Shown here one piece after another: positions 36,085 through 43,933 of a stretch of DNA of 64,000 nucleotides. Within the stretch, counting starts at the first letter, position 1, and the number at the start of each line of letters is the position of its first letter. Both the position numbers and the translations under genes were made by a program. This stretch comes from Bin75 sp965200435. Lineage in GTDB: Bacteria; Nitrospirota; Nitrospiria; Nitrospirales; UBA8639. The notes below the pieces were generated by a model. The model had not been told where the DNA came from. It worked only from the letters and a program-made list of their open reading frames with translations, and did no database searches. The stretch spans positions 1,364,001 to 1,428,000 of the forward strand of contig OZ241337.1 of assembly GCA_965200435.1 (NCBI GenBank), written 5' to 3'.

Positions 36085-36372
36085 TCACCAGCGCGCGGGC
36101 CTCCGCGTCAAAACCTGCAGGGCCGGCCAATGTCTGCGACGCATCGTGGCAGGAGCCGGAAGATTGACGCCCTTGCGGTGTTTGAGGATGAGCGAATCCA
36201 CGATGTCTCCGCACTGCACGCACCGCCACGCCCATCGGCGCATGTGCCCCGTGTCCTCGAACAGATCGAACAGACCTTCCCTGATCAAGAGTCCGGAACA
36301 CCGAGTACACGCTTGCATGTTTTGAGATGAGGCCAAGCCTTGGCCTGAGAGGATGTAGTTTGAAGTCGCCAT
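36085..36372 (-). CDS. Small zinc-ribbon protein behind a sigma54 promoter
   Basis: 95 residues. Two CxxC knuckles (C22-C25 in ACTRCSG and C51-C54 in RCVQCGD) with HMRRWAWRC between them form a zinc ribbon. The C-terminal ~30 residues are basic (KHRKGVN, MRRRHW, RRPARW), suggesting nucleic-acid or membrane contact. AAGGGA precedes the ATG. A near-consensus sigma54 promoter lies 63-78 bp upstream. It heads an operon with the exported SUMF1 protein. Function unknown. Confidence 0.7.
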   Translation of the reverse strand: MATSNYILSGQGLASSQNMQACTRCSGLLIREGLFDLFEDTGHMRRWAWRCVQCGDIVDSLILKHRKGVNLPAPATMRRRHWPALQVLTRRPARW

Positions 36373-36434
36373 CTGTGTGTCCCTTGGTTAGACGGTAAAC
36401 GTTCAGGCTGTTGTCGTTTCCATCTCAATCCGTA

Positions 36435-36450
36435 TCAAATTGCGTGCCAA
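36435..36450 (-). promoter_or_regulatory. Sigma54 (-24/-12) promoter of the zinc-ribbon/SUMF1 operon
   Basis: On the minus strand the sequence is TTGGCACGCAATTTGA, matching 15 of 16 positions of TTGGCACG-N4-TTGC when the spacer is free. The -24 GG and -12 G are correctly spaced. Transcription would start near 36424, about 50 bp before the ATG at 36372. A sigma54 activator gene is nearby at 37463-39184. Confidence 0.75.
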
Positions 36451-36532
36451 ATTTTTCAATGAGAGTTTTCAATGGAATTTCATAGAGTTAGAAAAATACT
36501 CGACAAAGCAGTTGACGTGGGATGGGGGGTGA

Positions 36533-36573
36533 TGAGACATGAAAGTGTCTCATTTTGTGAAAATGAGACACTT
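36533..36573. promoter_or_regulatory. Palindromic upstream activator-binding site (probable)
   Basis: TGAGACA at 36533, TGTCTCA at 36546 and TGAGACA at 36564 form two overlapping dyads; the larger is a perfect 14-bp inverted repeat (AAGTGTCTCATTTT, GTG, then its complement; 36543-36573). It lies 83-123 bp upstream of the -24 box, a normal distance for an NtrC-type enhancer site. It could also fold as a hairpin, but it has no T run. Confidence 0.6.
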
Positions 36574-36633
36574 CAGAGGATGGGATGGAGGGCCGTAGGG
36601 AACAAGGATCGTTGCTCCCTGCTTGACCGGGTC

Positions 36634-36782
36634 TAAGGAACCTCTGATGAATTGTGATAGCGGGATGCAGGGCAAGGCGTCCCGCAGCGAAACCCGAGAC
36701 ATCTCAAGTGGAGAGTCGAGGGTTGAGCGAGGGCACCACGCCGCCATGCGCCCGATCGTGCCATGCATCAGAGGTTCCCTAA
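36634..36782 (+). repeat. Family A repeat copy 7
   Basis: TAAGGAACCTCTGATGAATTG at the left, GCCATGCATCAGAGGTTCCCTAA at the right; ATGA..T/CATGCAT is an imperfect version of the stem end. It differs inside too (CATCTCAAGTGGAGAGTCGAG), a form shared with copy 11. Its right end supplies the TAG stop of the receiver gene at 36779. Confidence 0.85.
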
Positions 36783-37249
36783 TCGGGGATGAAACGGCTA
36801 CAATGACAGTCGCATAGCCCGTGTCGAGGAACGGTTCCCGTCCGGACCAAAAAATATTCGATGGCTTTGACCACATCGATAAAGGCTTCGAAGTTGGTGG
36901 GTTTGGTCAAGTAACAATTGGCGCGAAGATCATACGCTTTGGCGACGTCTTCCGGATTTTGTGATGAGCTGAGGACAATCACCGGAATCCGCTTCAGCAT
37001 CGCGTCACGTTTCACGAATTCCAACACTTCAAACCCACTTTTTTTCGGCAGATTCATATCAAGCACAATAAGTTGCGGGAAGTCGTTTGAGGGCTCACGC
37101 TTTCTCGTTTCCAAAAAATATAAGGCTTCAACTCCATCACGCACAAAGGACAGGGTGGGGTTGGCGGAGGACATTTTGAGGGCCTCCTGTATCAGGCGAA
37201 TGTCTCCCGGATTGTCTTCGACGATCAGAATAACGGGTGATTGCTTCAT
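36779..37249 (-). CDS. Single-domain response regulator (Rcp1-like receiver)
   Basis: 156 residues from the ATG at 37249. A lone receiver: acidic pocket VEDNPGD (10-16), phosphoacceptor D64 in IVLDMNLPKKSG, and VLSSS...LTKP with the conserved lysine. The inserted loop before the phosphosite and the NPGD start are typical of receivers that serve phytochrome/LOV-type HisKA kinases. The C-terminus (RHGLCDCHCSRFIPD) runs into family A copy 7, which gives the TAG stop. It has no output domain, so it probably acts as a phosphate shuttle for the LOV kinase upstream. Confidence 0.85.
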   Translation of the reverse strand: MKQSPVILIVEDNPGDIRLIQEALKMSSANPTLSFVRDGVEALYFLETRKREPSNDFPQLIVLDMNLPKKSGFEVLEFVKRDAMLKRIPVIVLSSSQNPEDVAKAYDLRANCYLTKPTNFEAFIDVVKAIEYFLVRTGTVPRHGLCDCHCSRFIPD

Positions 37250-37462
37250 GGATGATCCGCCGTGGGCTTGCGCCTCGGTTTCGCTCTCTTTGCCTTTCCC
37301 AATACCATTCAAAGGTTGTGCCAAAAGTCACGAGGGGCATCCTCAGGCAATGTCTTGTCAATTCAATACGTTATGATTCTATTTCAGTGAAGACAGGCCC
37401 TCGCATGTCTCAGCCTTGTGTCTCATGGCTGTCTTATGCAGGAGGTCACCGGGAAGGCCGGC

Positions 37463-39184
37463 CTAGGCGAGATCGTGTTTGGAAATATTCAGATCATCCA
37501 ACCAGCGATAGAGCGTTGCACGACTGATGCCGAGCAATTGAGCCGCCCTGGCTCGCTTGCCGTTGGCCTCTTTGAGGGCATCCAAGAGACGTGCCCGGTC
37601 CTTAAGGCCTGCGCTCGTTTCTGAAACGGGAAGGACGGATTCGAGAAGTTCCGGTGGAAAATGTCGAGGATGGATGGTGTCGTCTTCGCATTGGAGGACG
37701 GCATATTCGATCACGCTTTTCAGTTCGCGAATATTGCCCGGCCATGGATACCGGGTCAGGCGTTGCAAGGCATCGGCGCTGACGTCCTGCACGAACAACT
37801 TGCCCATCGTCTTGCGGCATTGGCCGACAAAAGCCCAAATCAAAAGGGGAATATCCTCTTGTCGCTCACGGAGCGGAGGCAAATGAATGCGTCCCACCCG
37901 AATGCGATACAACAGGTCGGCCCGGAAGGTATGCCGTGCCACCTGTTCCTGTAAGTTGTGGTGCGTGGCGCAGATAATGCGGACGTCCACCTTTCTCGGT
38001 TGAGATTCGCCCAGCCGGGTAATTTCCTTTTCTTGGAGCACCCTGAGTAAACTCGTCTGGACAGGAGCCGGCATGTCGCCGATTTCATCCAGAAAAATCG
38101 TCCCGCCTTGCGCGGATTCAAAAAGGCCCCGGTGGTCACTGACGGCTCCGGTAAAGGCGCCTTTCTTGTGACCGAATAATTGACTGCCCAGCAGTGATTC
38201 GGTCAGACCGGCACAATTCACTGCGAGAAAAGGTTTATCTTTTCTCGGACTGGAATCGTGCAGGGCCCGGGCCACGAGTTCCTTGCCCGTCCCGGTTTCT
38301 CCTTCGATGATGACCGTCGAAGCGACCTGGGAGAGATTGCGAATCTGTCGATACACGTCCTGCATGGGCTGGCACTTCCCGATCAAATCGTGAAATTGGG
38401 ATTCCAGTTGTTTGCGGAGTGTATGAATTTCCGTCACGTCATAGAGAAAAAACATTTTGGCCCGCGTGTCACGGGGGTCATCGTGGATATCGATCTCAAG
38501 CCGACGGGGGGAATGGCCCTGGGGCGTGAAATGGACGACGCATTTTTTCCGTTCGTCCTGCTGCATGAGCCGTTCCAGGGCTTGGACGTCATGGCCGGCG
38601 AATCCCACGACGTTCTGCCAGGGCCGCCCTCCCGGGATGTTCCCGTTTTTTCCCAATAACCGAAGGGCCGAAACGTTCATGTGGAGAATCCGGCCTTCGG
38701 GATCGATCAAGATCGTCCCGATGTGCAGTTGATTCAGCATGGAATGGAGATCCTCTGCGCTTTTCCGAAGCCGGGCATTTGCGGCTTCCAATTCGGCCTG
38801 GATGCGTTTTCTCTCGATCGCATAATCAATGGCCCGAAGAAGGACGTGCTCGTCCACCTCGCCTTTGAGCAGATAATCCTGCGCGCCTTCTCGAACGGCA
38901 TGGATGGCGGTTTCCCGGTCATTCAGGCCCGTCAGCAGGATTTGTGGGAGCGAAGGGTAGCCTGCGGCGAGTTTCCGAAACGTGTCCAACCCGTGGCTGT
39001 CCGGCAAGGAAAGGTCCACCAGGGCGAGGTCCACGTGGCGTTCTTTTAAGCGCGCATACGCCTGTTGAAAGGATCCGGCGGTGAGGATGTCGAAGGATCG
39101 GCCTTGAATGTCCCGAAAGAGTTCCTGAATCAGGCGGGCATCGCCCGGGTTGTCTTCCACTAAGAGAATGGTCTTCGTGTCCAT
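37463..39184 (-). CDS. NtrC-type sigma54-dependent response regulator with PAS domain
   Basis: 573 residues. Receiver (1-120) with phosphoacceptor D57 in ALVDLSLPD; PAS-like domain (about 145-255); AAA+ activator domain (265-500) with Walker A GETGTGKE (295-302), the sigma54-contacting loop GAFTGA (342-347) and Walker B GTIFLDEIGD; and a Fis-type helix-turn-helix at the end (RARAAQLLGISRATLYRWLD). All parts needed to open a sigma54 promoter are present. It is 84 bp downstream of the LOV kinase gene, so that kinase is its likely partner. The one clear sigma54 promoter nearby is at 36435-36450. Confidence 0.93.
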   Translation of the reverse strand: MDTKTILLVEDNPGDARLIQELFRDIQGRSFDILTAGSFQQAYARLKERHVDLALVDLSLPDSHGLDTFRKLAAGYPSLPQILLTGLNDRETAIHAVREGAQDYLLKGEVDEHVLLRAIDYAIERKRIQAELEAANARLRKSAEDLHSMLNQLHIGTILIDPEGRILHMNVSALRLLGKNGNIPGGRPWQNVVGFAGHDVQALERLMQQDERKKCVVHFTPQGHSPRRLEIDIHDDPRDTRAKMFFLYDVTEIHTLRKQLESQFHDLIGKCQPMQDVYRQIRNLSQVASTVIIEGETGTGKELVARALHDSSPRKDKPFLAVNCAGLTESLLGSQLFGHKKGAFTGAVSDHRGLFESAQGGTIFLDEIGDMPAPVQTSLLRVLQEKEITRLGESQPRKVDVRIICATHHNLQEQVARHTFRADLLYRIRVGRIHLPPLRERQEDIPLLIWAFVGQCRKTMGKLFVQDVSADALQRLTRYPWPGNIRELKSVIEYAVLQCEDDTIHPRHFPPELLESVLPVSETSAGLKDRARLLDALKEANGKRARAAQLLGISRATLYRWLDDLNISKHDLA

Positions 39185-39268
39185 CTTACTCGGGGCCCCG
39201 GCCTTTCACCGGGAGATTGTAGCAGATTCCGGGAATTCGGTCGTGGAGGGCCCGATCCCCATGACGTT

Positions 39269-41053
39269 TCACGGGGTCGTCAGGGTGAAATAAAAGGTCG
39301 ATCCCTTGCCGGGTTCGGATTCCGCCCGGATGGTTCCGCCGTATTTTCCCACGATTCGCTTGCAGATGGCCAAGCCGATACCCGTGCCCGGGTATTCGCG
39401 TTGACCGTGCAATCGTTGAAAGATCGAAAAGATGCGACCGACCTGATCGGCCGGAATCCCGACCCCGTTGTCGCGGATCGAAAATTCCCACCCGTCTGGG
39501 AGTGCCCTGGCTCCTACGTGAACTTTGGCAGGGGAGTCTCCCTGGAACTTCAGCGCGTTGCCGATCAGGTTCTGGAAAACCTGAGTCAGGTGCGTCGGAT
39601 TGGCATGGACAATGGGCAGCGGATCATGGGTCACCTCGGCGTGATGTTCTTTGACCGACGCGGAGAGGTTATCCAGGACTTGGCGAAACACGACTTCACA
39701 ATCGGTTTGTTCAAAGGACTTGTTCTCCGAGCCGGCTCGGGAGTATTCCAGTAGGTCACGAATGAGTCGTTGCATACGGGTGGCCCCGTCCACGGCGTAT
39801 CCGATGAATTCATCGGCGTCTTGATCCAGCTTGCCCCGGTATCGTTTGCCCAATAACTGGGTATAGCTCGCCACCATGCGAAGCGGTTCCTGGAGGTCGT
39901 GGGAAGCCACGTAGGCAAACTGTTGGAGCTCGGAGTTGGATTGGGCTAATTCCCGTGTCTTGTTCGCCAATTCGGTTTCCTGTCGTTTTCGTTGGGTAAT
40001 ATCCGTTTGAATCCCGATAAAATGCGTGATCTGTCCCCGTTGATCCTTCACCGGCGCGATGTACAGTTCGTTCCAAAACAGGCTGCCGTCCTTACGATAA
40101 TTTCGGAGTTCCGCCTTGGCTTCGGTGCCCTGCTGAATCGCTCGGCGAATGGCCTCGAGTCCGGGTTGCTGATGGTCCGTTCCCTGGAGGAACCGGCAAT
40201 TTCGACCGAGCACTTCCTCCGGAGCGTAGCCCGTGATTTTTTGAAACGCGGCGTTACAATAGACCGTGGGCAGGTCGGGGTGGCGGGCATCGGCAATGAG
40301 AATACCGTTCGTCGCCGAATTGATTGATCGGTCTCGTAAGATCAGTTCTTCCTCGTAGGCCTTTCGTTCGTTCTCGGCGCGTTTCCGTTGCTCGATTTCC
40401 CGTTCGAGCCTGCGGCTGGCGGATACGACCTGCCTGGCCAGGACCAGGCTCAGAAGAATAACCAGGAATCCGATGACCGGTTCGCTTCGCAGGAGACCCA
40501 CGATGTTTTGACGGGAATGGGTGCTGAACAGTTTGAACACGGTGTCGGCGTTTTGTTGCAGTTCCTGGTGGAGGTGATTGAGTGCGGAGAACGACTCCGC
40601 CGAAGGGAAGTGATCGGGATCTTCGAGCAGCAGGGTTCTGGTTCTGGCAAAGAATCGTTCCAGCAGGGAACGTTGTTGCTCCAGCCGTTCCCGTATCCGG
40701 GCGGTCGGGGCCTCGGGAATCGAGCGCCGTTCGTCGGTGAACACGTTCACAACCACGTCTCCCCCGTTTTGCAAGGCATCGACGGAATGCAATAATGCCT
40801 GTTGTGTTTGTCGAAAATCCGTTTGAATCCCATGGGAAACCAACAGCATTTCGTTGAGGTGCTGTTGAATCATCATCCGCTGACGGCCCGCCACGTCCAT
40901 GACCACCGTGTCGAGTTCGAGCGTTTTCACCGCATGATGGGTAAAAGCCAGGATGGCTCCCAGGGCCAGCATGAAGATGACCACCATGGCGAGCAGGCGT
41001 TGCCCAATGGTCAATGGAAAGGGAATTTCCGGTCCGGACGGTGCATTCATCAT
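39269..41053 (-). CDS. LOV-domain sensor histidine kinase
   Basis: 594 residues. Membrane helices at about 16-38 and 190-210 enclose a PilJ-like periplasmic domain (VVMDVAGRQRMMIQQHLNEM). Residues ~240-355 are a LOV-type PAS domain: GRNCRFLQG with the flavin-adduct cysteine C286, NYRKDGSLFWN with N318 and N328, and FIGIQTDIT with the glutamine Q349. The kinase core follows: phosphoacceptor H385 in ASHDLQEPLRM, N-box NLIGNALKF, then DNGVGI and GTGIGLAI. All flavin-contact residues are intact, so blue-light sensing is expected from family knowledge. It heads a cluster with the NtrC-type regulator and the lone receiver. Confidence 0.92.
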   Translation of the reverse strand: MMNAPSGPEIPFPLTIGQRLLAMVVIFMLALGAILAFTHHAVKTLELDTVVMDVAGRQRMMIQQHLNEMLLVSHGIQTDFRQTQQALLHSVDALQNGGDVVVNVFTDERRSIPEAPTARIRERLEQQRSLLERFFARTRTLLLEDPDHFPSAESFSALNHLHQELQQNADTVFKLFSTHSRQNIVGLLRSEPVIGFLVILLSLVLARQVVSASRRLEREIEQRKRAENERKAYEEELILRDRSINSATNGILIADARHPDLPTVYCNAAFQKITGYAPEEVLGRNCRFLQGTDHQQPGLEAIRRAIQQGTEAKAELRNYRKDGSLFWNELYIAPVKDQRGQITHFIGIQTDITQRKRQETELANKTRELAQSNSELQQFAYVASHDLQEPLRMVASYTQLLGKRYRGKLDQDADEFIGYAVDGATRMQRLIRDLLEYSRAGSENKSFEQTDCEVVFRQVLDNLSASVKEHHAEVTHDPLPIVHANPTHLTQVFQNLIGNALKFQGDSPAKVHVGARALPDGWEFSIRDNGVGIPADQVGRIFSIFQRLHGQREYPGTGIGLAICKRIVGKYGGTIRAESEPGKGSTFYFTLTTP

Positions 41054-41259
41054 TCACTGCCCTCCATGGTCCTCTACGGTCTCTTGGTGGTAGAGGAAGG
41101 TCTGACAACAAACATGGTTACTTGAACGGATGCTGGAGGCTTTTCCCTCATTATGAGTTGAGACAACGCCTGATACAACCAAGACGGCCCATTGACAAAC
41201 AAAGAAAAGTGCGGTTCTCTACGATGAGAACGTGGCCTGTTTCTTTCTTCACGTGCGCG

Positions 41260-41406
41260 AAGGAACCGCTGATTGCGTGTGATCGCGGGATGCCGGGCCG
41301 GGCGTCCCGGAGCGAACCCCGAAGCTTCTCAGAGAGAGAGGTGAGGGGTGAGCGAGGACACCACGCCGCCATGCGCCCGATCGTGCACGAAATCAGAGGT
41401 TCCCTA
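41260..41406 (+). repeat. Family A repeat copy 8
   Basis: AAGGAACCGCTGATTGCGTG at the left, CACGAAATCAGAGGTTCCCT at the right; inner stem in the matched ACCCC/GGGGT form. Confidence 0.85.
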
Positions 41407-41471
41407 TCGCTCTGGACAGTAGAGAGAGAAATCTTTGGCGAAGAGCATCGCTGCCTGCCCTGACGGCCGGT

Positions 41472-41486
41472 CCCCCCCCCCCCCCC
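41472..41486 (+). repeat. Homopolymer run of 15 C
   Basis: A 15-base C run about 79 bp upstream of the channel start codon, outside any credible gene. Runs this long are prone to slippage and could change promoter spacing. Confidence 0.9.
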
Positions 41487-41564
41487 GTCGTTTTTGCGGT
41501 GTGTCCTGATTCAACCGACGATCAGTGACGTCTAACTCTTATAAAAAAGGAAGAGGGGTGCCCC

Positions 41565-42383
41565 ATGCATCGAGAAGACCTCAAGCGCATGTCAGACGTT
41601 TCAAGAAAAAAAGTTGACTATTTGCTTCATTCCCCCGGGGGATATTTGATTTTGTCGGCCCTGGCAGGCATCTATTTAGGATTTGGCGTCTGTTTGATCT
41701 TTAGCGTCGGGGCTCCTTTCTCCGCCCAGGGGTCGGCTGCCCTGAACTTGGTGATGGGTGTGTCATTTGGCATCGGCCTGACGCTGGTGATTTTTGCCGG
41801 GTCGGAACTCTTCACGGGCAACACGATGGTCTGCACCATCGGCGCGCTTTCCCAGGCGATAACCTGGACGTACGTAGGTTGGATTTTCGTCTGGTCATTC
41901 ATCGGGAACCTCGCCGGCTCGTTGGCCATTGCCTGGCTGATTGCGCAATCCGGAGTGGTCGCGAAGGCTCCCCAGGTGGATCTGTTCATGAAGGTGGCTG
42001 AAATGAAAATGACCACCCCGGCATGGGAACTCTTCAGCCGGGGCGTTTTGTGTAACATGCTGGTGTGTCTGGCCGTGTGGATGGCGGCCCGTACGACGAA
42101 TGAAACCGCGAAAATCATGGTCCTCTTCTGTGGCGTGTTCGCGTTCGTGGGCAGTGGATTTGAGCATAGTATTGCGAACCAATCGGCGTTGGGGATTGCG
42201 CTGTTCCTCCCGCATGCCGAAGCGATTTCATGGGAAGGATTCATGTGGAATCAAGTGTTCGTCGGACTGGGAAACGTTGTCGGCGGGGCCTTGCTGGTGG
42301 GGGCCGCCTACTGGATAAGCAGCCCCTATCGCGTGACGGAAGAAGACCATCGTGAGCCGGGAAGCACGATGACTCGTCTGTAG
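41565..42383 (+). CDS. Formate/nitrite transporter family channel (FocA/NirC)
   Basis: 272 residues, six hydrophobic helices. Family signatures are FAGSELFTGNTM (78-88), GVLCNMLVCLAVWMA (160-174) and FEHSIANQS with the central gating histidine H201. These pentameric channels carry nitrite, formate or hydrosulfide. In a nitrite oxidiser this would import or export nitrite; the sequence alone does not tell. An AAAAGGAAGAGGGG stretch precedes the ATG. The next gene starts 17 bp later and may be co-transcribed. Confidence 0.92.
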   Translation: MHREDLKRMSDVSRKKVDYLLHSPGGYLILSALAGIYLGFGVCLIFSVGAPFSAQGSAALNLVMGVSFGIGLTLVIFAGSELFTGNTMVCTIGALSQAITWTYVGWIFVWSFIGNLAGSLAIAWLIAQSGVVAKAPQVDLFMKVAEMKMTTPAWELFSRGVLCNMLVCLAVWMAARTTNETAKIMVLFCGVFAFVGSGFEHSIANQSALGIALFLPHAEAISWEGFMWNQVFVGLGNVVGGALLVGAAYWISSPYRVTEEDHREPGSTMTRL

Positions 42384-42400
42384 CGTGCGCGGGCTGCCGG

Positions 42401-42856
42401 GTGATTGAAAAATGGTTCGAGGTCTCGCTAAGATATGACCCGCGTATGCAAACCCTTGACATCGAGAATCCCGGACTGCCGGACCTGCAATTCGTGCTCA
42501 TGGTGGTGGCCTTGTGTACGGCTGAGATGCCGAGCTTGAACGTGCCGGAAGATGTTCGGCGAACGGTCTTTGACCGTTGTTGGGCGTTGCTGCACGACAC
42601 GCCACCGCCAACGGAACAATCCCAACGCGTGTTGGACCTGCGAGCGGGAGATGAGGTGACCCTTGAGGCGCTCATCGAAGTCATCCGCAACACCCTGCAT
42701 GCGCAAGGGTACTCCCGCATGACCTGGGACCATGGACCCAGTGAACCGACCCAATCCACCAGCCCTGATGTCCAACCTCTGATCGACCGCTTACAGCATT
42801 GGGACCCCGTTCATCCTCCGCCGATTGATGGGCCATCCGAGGCAAACCAGAACTAA
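42401..42856 (+). CDS. Hypothetical protein
   Basis: 151 residues from a GTG at 42401; an ATG at 42446 (MQTLDIENPGLPD) is an alternative. I do not recognise a family. It has an N-terminal mixed segment, a helical middle (LEALIEVIRNTLHAQG) and a Pro-rich end. It directly follows the channel gene. Its TAA stop is formed by a 13-bp remnant of a family A repeat end at 42854-42866. Confidence 0.5.
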   Translation: MIEKWFEVSLRYDPRMQTLDIENPGLPDLQFVLMVVALCTAEMPSLNVPEDVRRTVFDRCWALLHDTPPPTEQSQRVLDLRAGDEVTLEALIEVIRNTLHAQGYSRMTWDHGPSEPTQSTSPDVQPLIDRLQHWDPVHPPPIDGPSEANQN

Positions 42857-42866
42857 GGAACCTCTG
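42854..42866 (+). repeat. Family A left-end remnant
   Basis: TAAGGAACCTCTG, identical to the start of full copies; nothing else of the element follows. It exactly fills the gap between two convergent genes and supplies the stop codon of the left one. Confidence 0.7.
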
Positions 42867-43061
42867 TCACGGCCATTCCGTATCGCACTTCTTGCAGGTG
42901 AGTGTTGCTCCCAACATCTGTTCTCTCCCCTGTGGCGTCACGACCCAGGGCCGTTCGCTCCAGGGCGGAGCGTGCCGGACGTGTTGCCCGTGGCCGCATT
43001 CGAGATCGGCGACCCAGTCGCCGCATTCGTCCTGATGGAAACCGATGATGCGTTGTTGCAT
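42867..43061 (-). CDS. DUF3565 family small protein
   Basis: 64 residues. IIGFHQDECGDWVADLECGH, then GQHVRHAPPWSERPWV and CKKC near the end match DUF3565, a conserved small protein with two pairs of metal-ligand-like Cys/His. Function unknown. The gene ends next to the family A remnant and converges with the hypothetical gene. Confidence 0.85.
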   Translation of the reverse strand: MQQRIIGFHQDECGDWVADLECGHGQHVRHAPPWSERPWVVTPQGREQMLGATLTCKKCDTEWP

Positions 43062-43108
43062 GGTGTTCCCTTGGTGGATCGCGCGTGAAGGTGTCGGGTG
43101 ACGCTTCG

Positions 43109-43933
43109 TTACCCTGACCTCCCCGGTCTACGGGTTCGAGGTTGATGTTTGACGTCCAACCAATCGCGCAGTCGGTCCCCAAGAACGTTCATGGAGAGGA
43201 CCACGCCCATCAGGGCCAAACCCGGGGCGACGACCATGTGCGGGGCGACCAGCATGTATCGGGCGCCGTCCCGGATCATACTGCCCCAGGATGCGGCGGG
43301 CGGTTGCACCCCTAGTCCCAGAAACGACAGCCCGGCCTCCCCGATGACCACGCTCGCGATCCCGAAGCTGGCTTCGACGATCAGCGGGGCACTGATAAGG
43401 GGGAGCAGGTGGCGAAGGATGATCCGTCGTGTCGGCGCCCCGATCGCCACGGCGGCGTGGACGTGATCGCGTTCTTTCATGGAGAGGACTTGCGCACGGG
43501 CCAATCGGGCATAGCCCACCCAACTCACGGCTGACAAGGCAATGACGACGTTGTCGATGCCCGGCCCCATTACGCCGGCCAAGGCAATAGCCAGCAGGAT
43601 GCCGGGGAAGGCGAGAAAGACGTCGATGACGCGAACGAGGACCAGATCGAGCCAGCCTCCCGCATACGCGCCAACGGTGCCAAGCAGACTCCCGATGATC
43701 AGCGAAATGCCGACCACGGCAACGGCCACGAGAAAAGACGTGCGTGCGCCCACCAGCAGGCGATCCAAAATCGGCCGTCCCAAGTCATCGTAGCCTAACC
43801 ATTCGTCCGGGCTTCCGGACGTGAGGATCTGCGACAGGTCAATGGCGTTTGGGGACAGGGGCAAAACGGGGGCCAGGAGAGCGATCAGAGACCAGAGCAA
43901 GATGACGCCGAAGGGTATCCGGATGCGCATCAT
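43109..43933 (-). CDS. Dipeptide/oligopeptide-type ABC transporter permease (DppC-like)
   Basis: 274 residues. About five to six hydrophobic helices; the cytoplasmic EAA-like loop RLARAQVLSMKERDHVHAA and the closing segment PAASWGSMIRDGARYM are typical of DppC/OppC. Its start overlaps the DppB-like stop by 4 bp. No ATPase genes (DppD/F) are in the window, so they are supplied from elsewhere. Confidence 0.88.
   Translation of the reverse strand: MMRIRIPFGVILLWSLIALLAPVLPLSPNAIDLSQILTSGSPDEWLGYDDLGRPILDRLLVGARTSFLVAVAVVGISLIIGSLLGTVGAYAGGWLDLVLVRVIDVFLAFPGILLAIALAGVMGPGIDNVVIALSAVSWVGYARLARAQVLSMKERDHVHAAVAIGAPTRRIILRHLLPLISAPLIVEASFGIASVVIGEAGLSFLGLGVQPPAASWGSMIRDGARYMLVAPHMVVAPGLALMGVVLSMNVLGDRLRDWLDVKHQPRTRRPGRSG

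Larger units (their letters stand above)
41054..41564. other. Divergent intergenic region: family A copy 8 and a C15 tract
   Basis: Separates the LOV kinase (left) from the nitrite/formate channel gene (right). It holds family A copy 8, a run of 15 C at 41472-41486 and an A/T-rich TTATAAAAAAGG segment just before the channel gene. Promoters for both genes must lie here. Confidence 0.6.
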
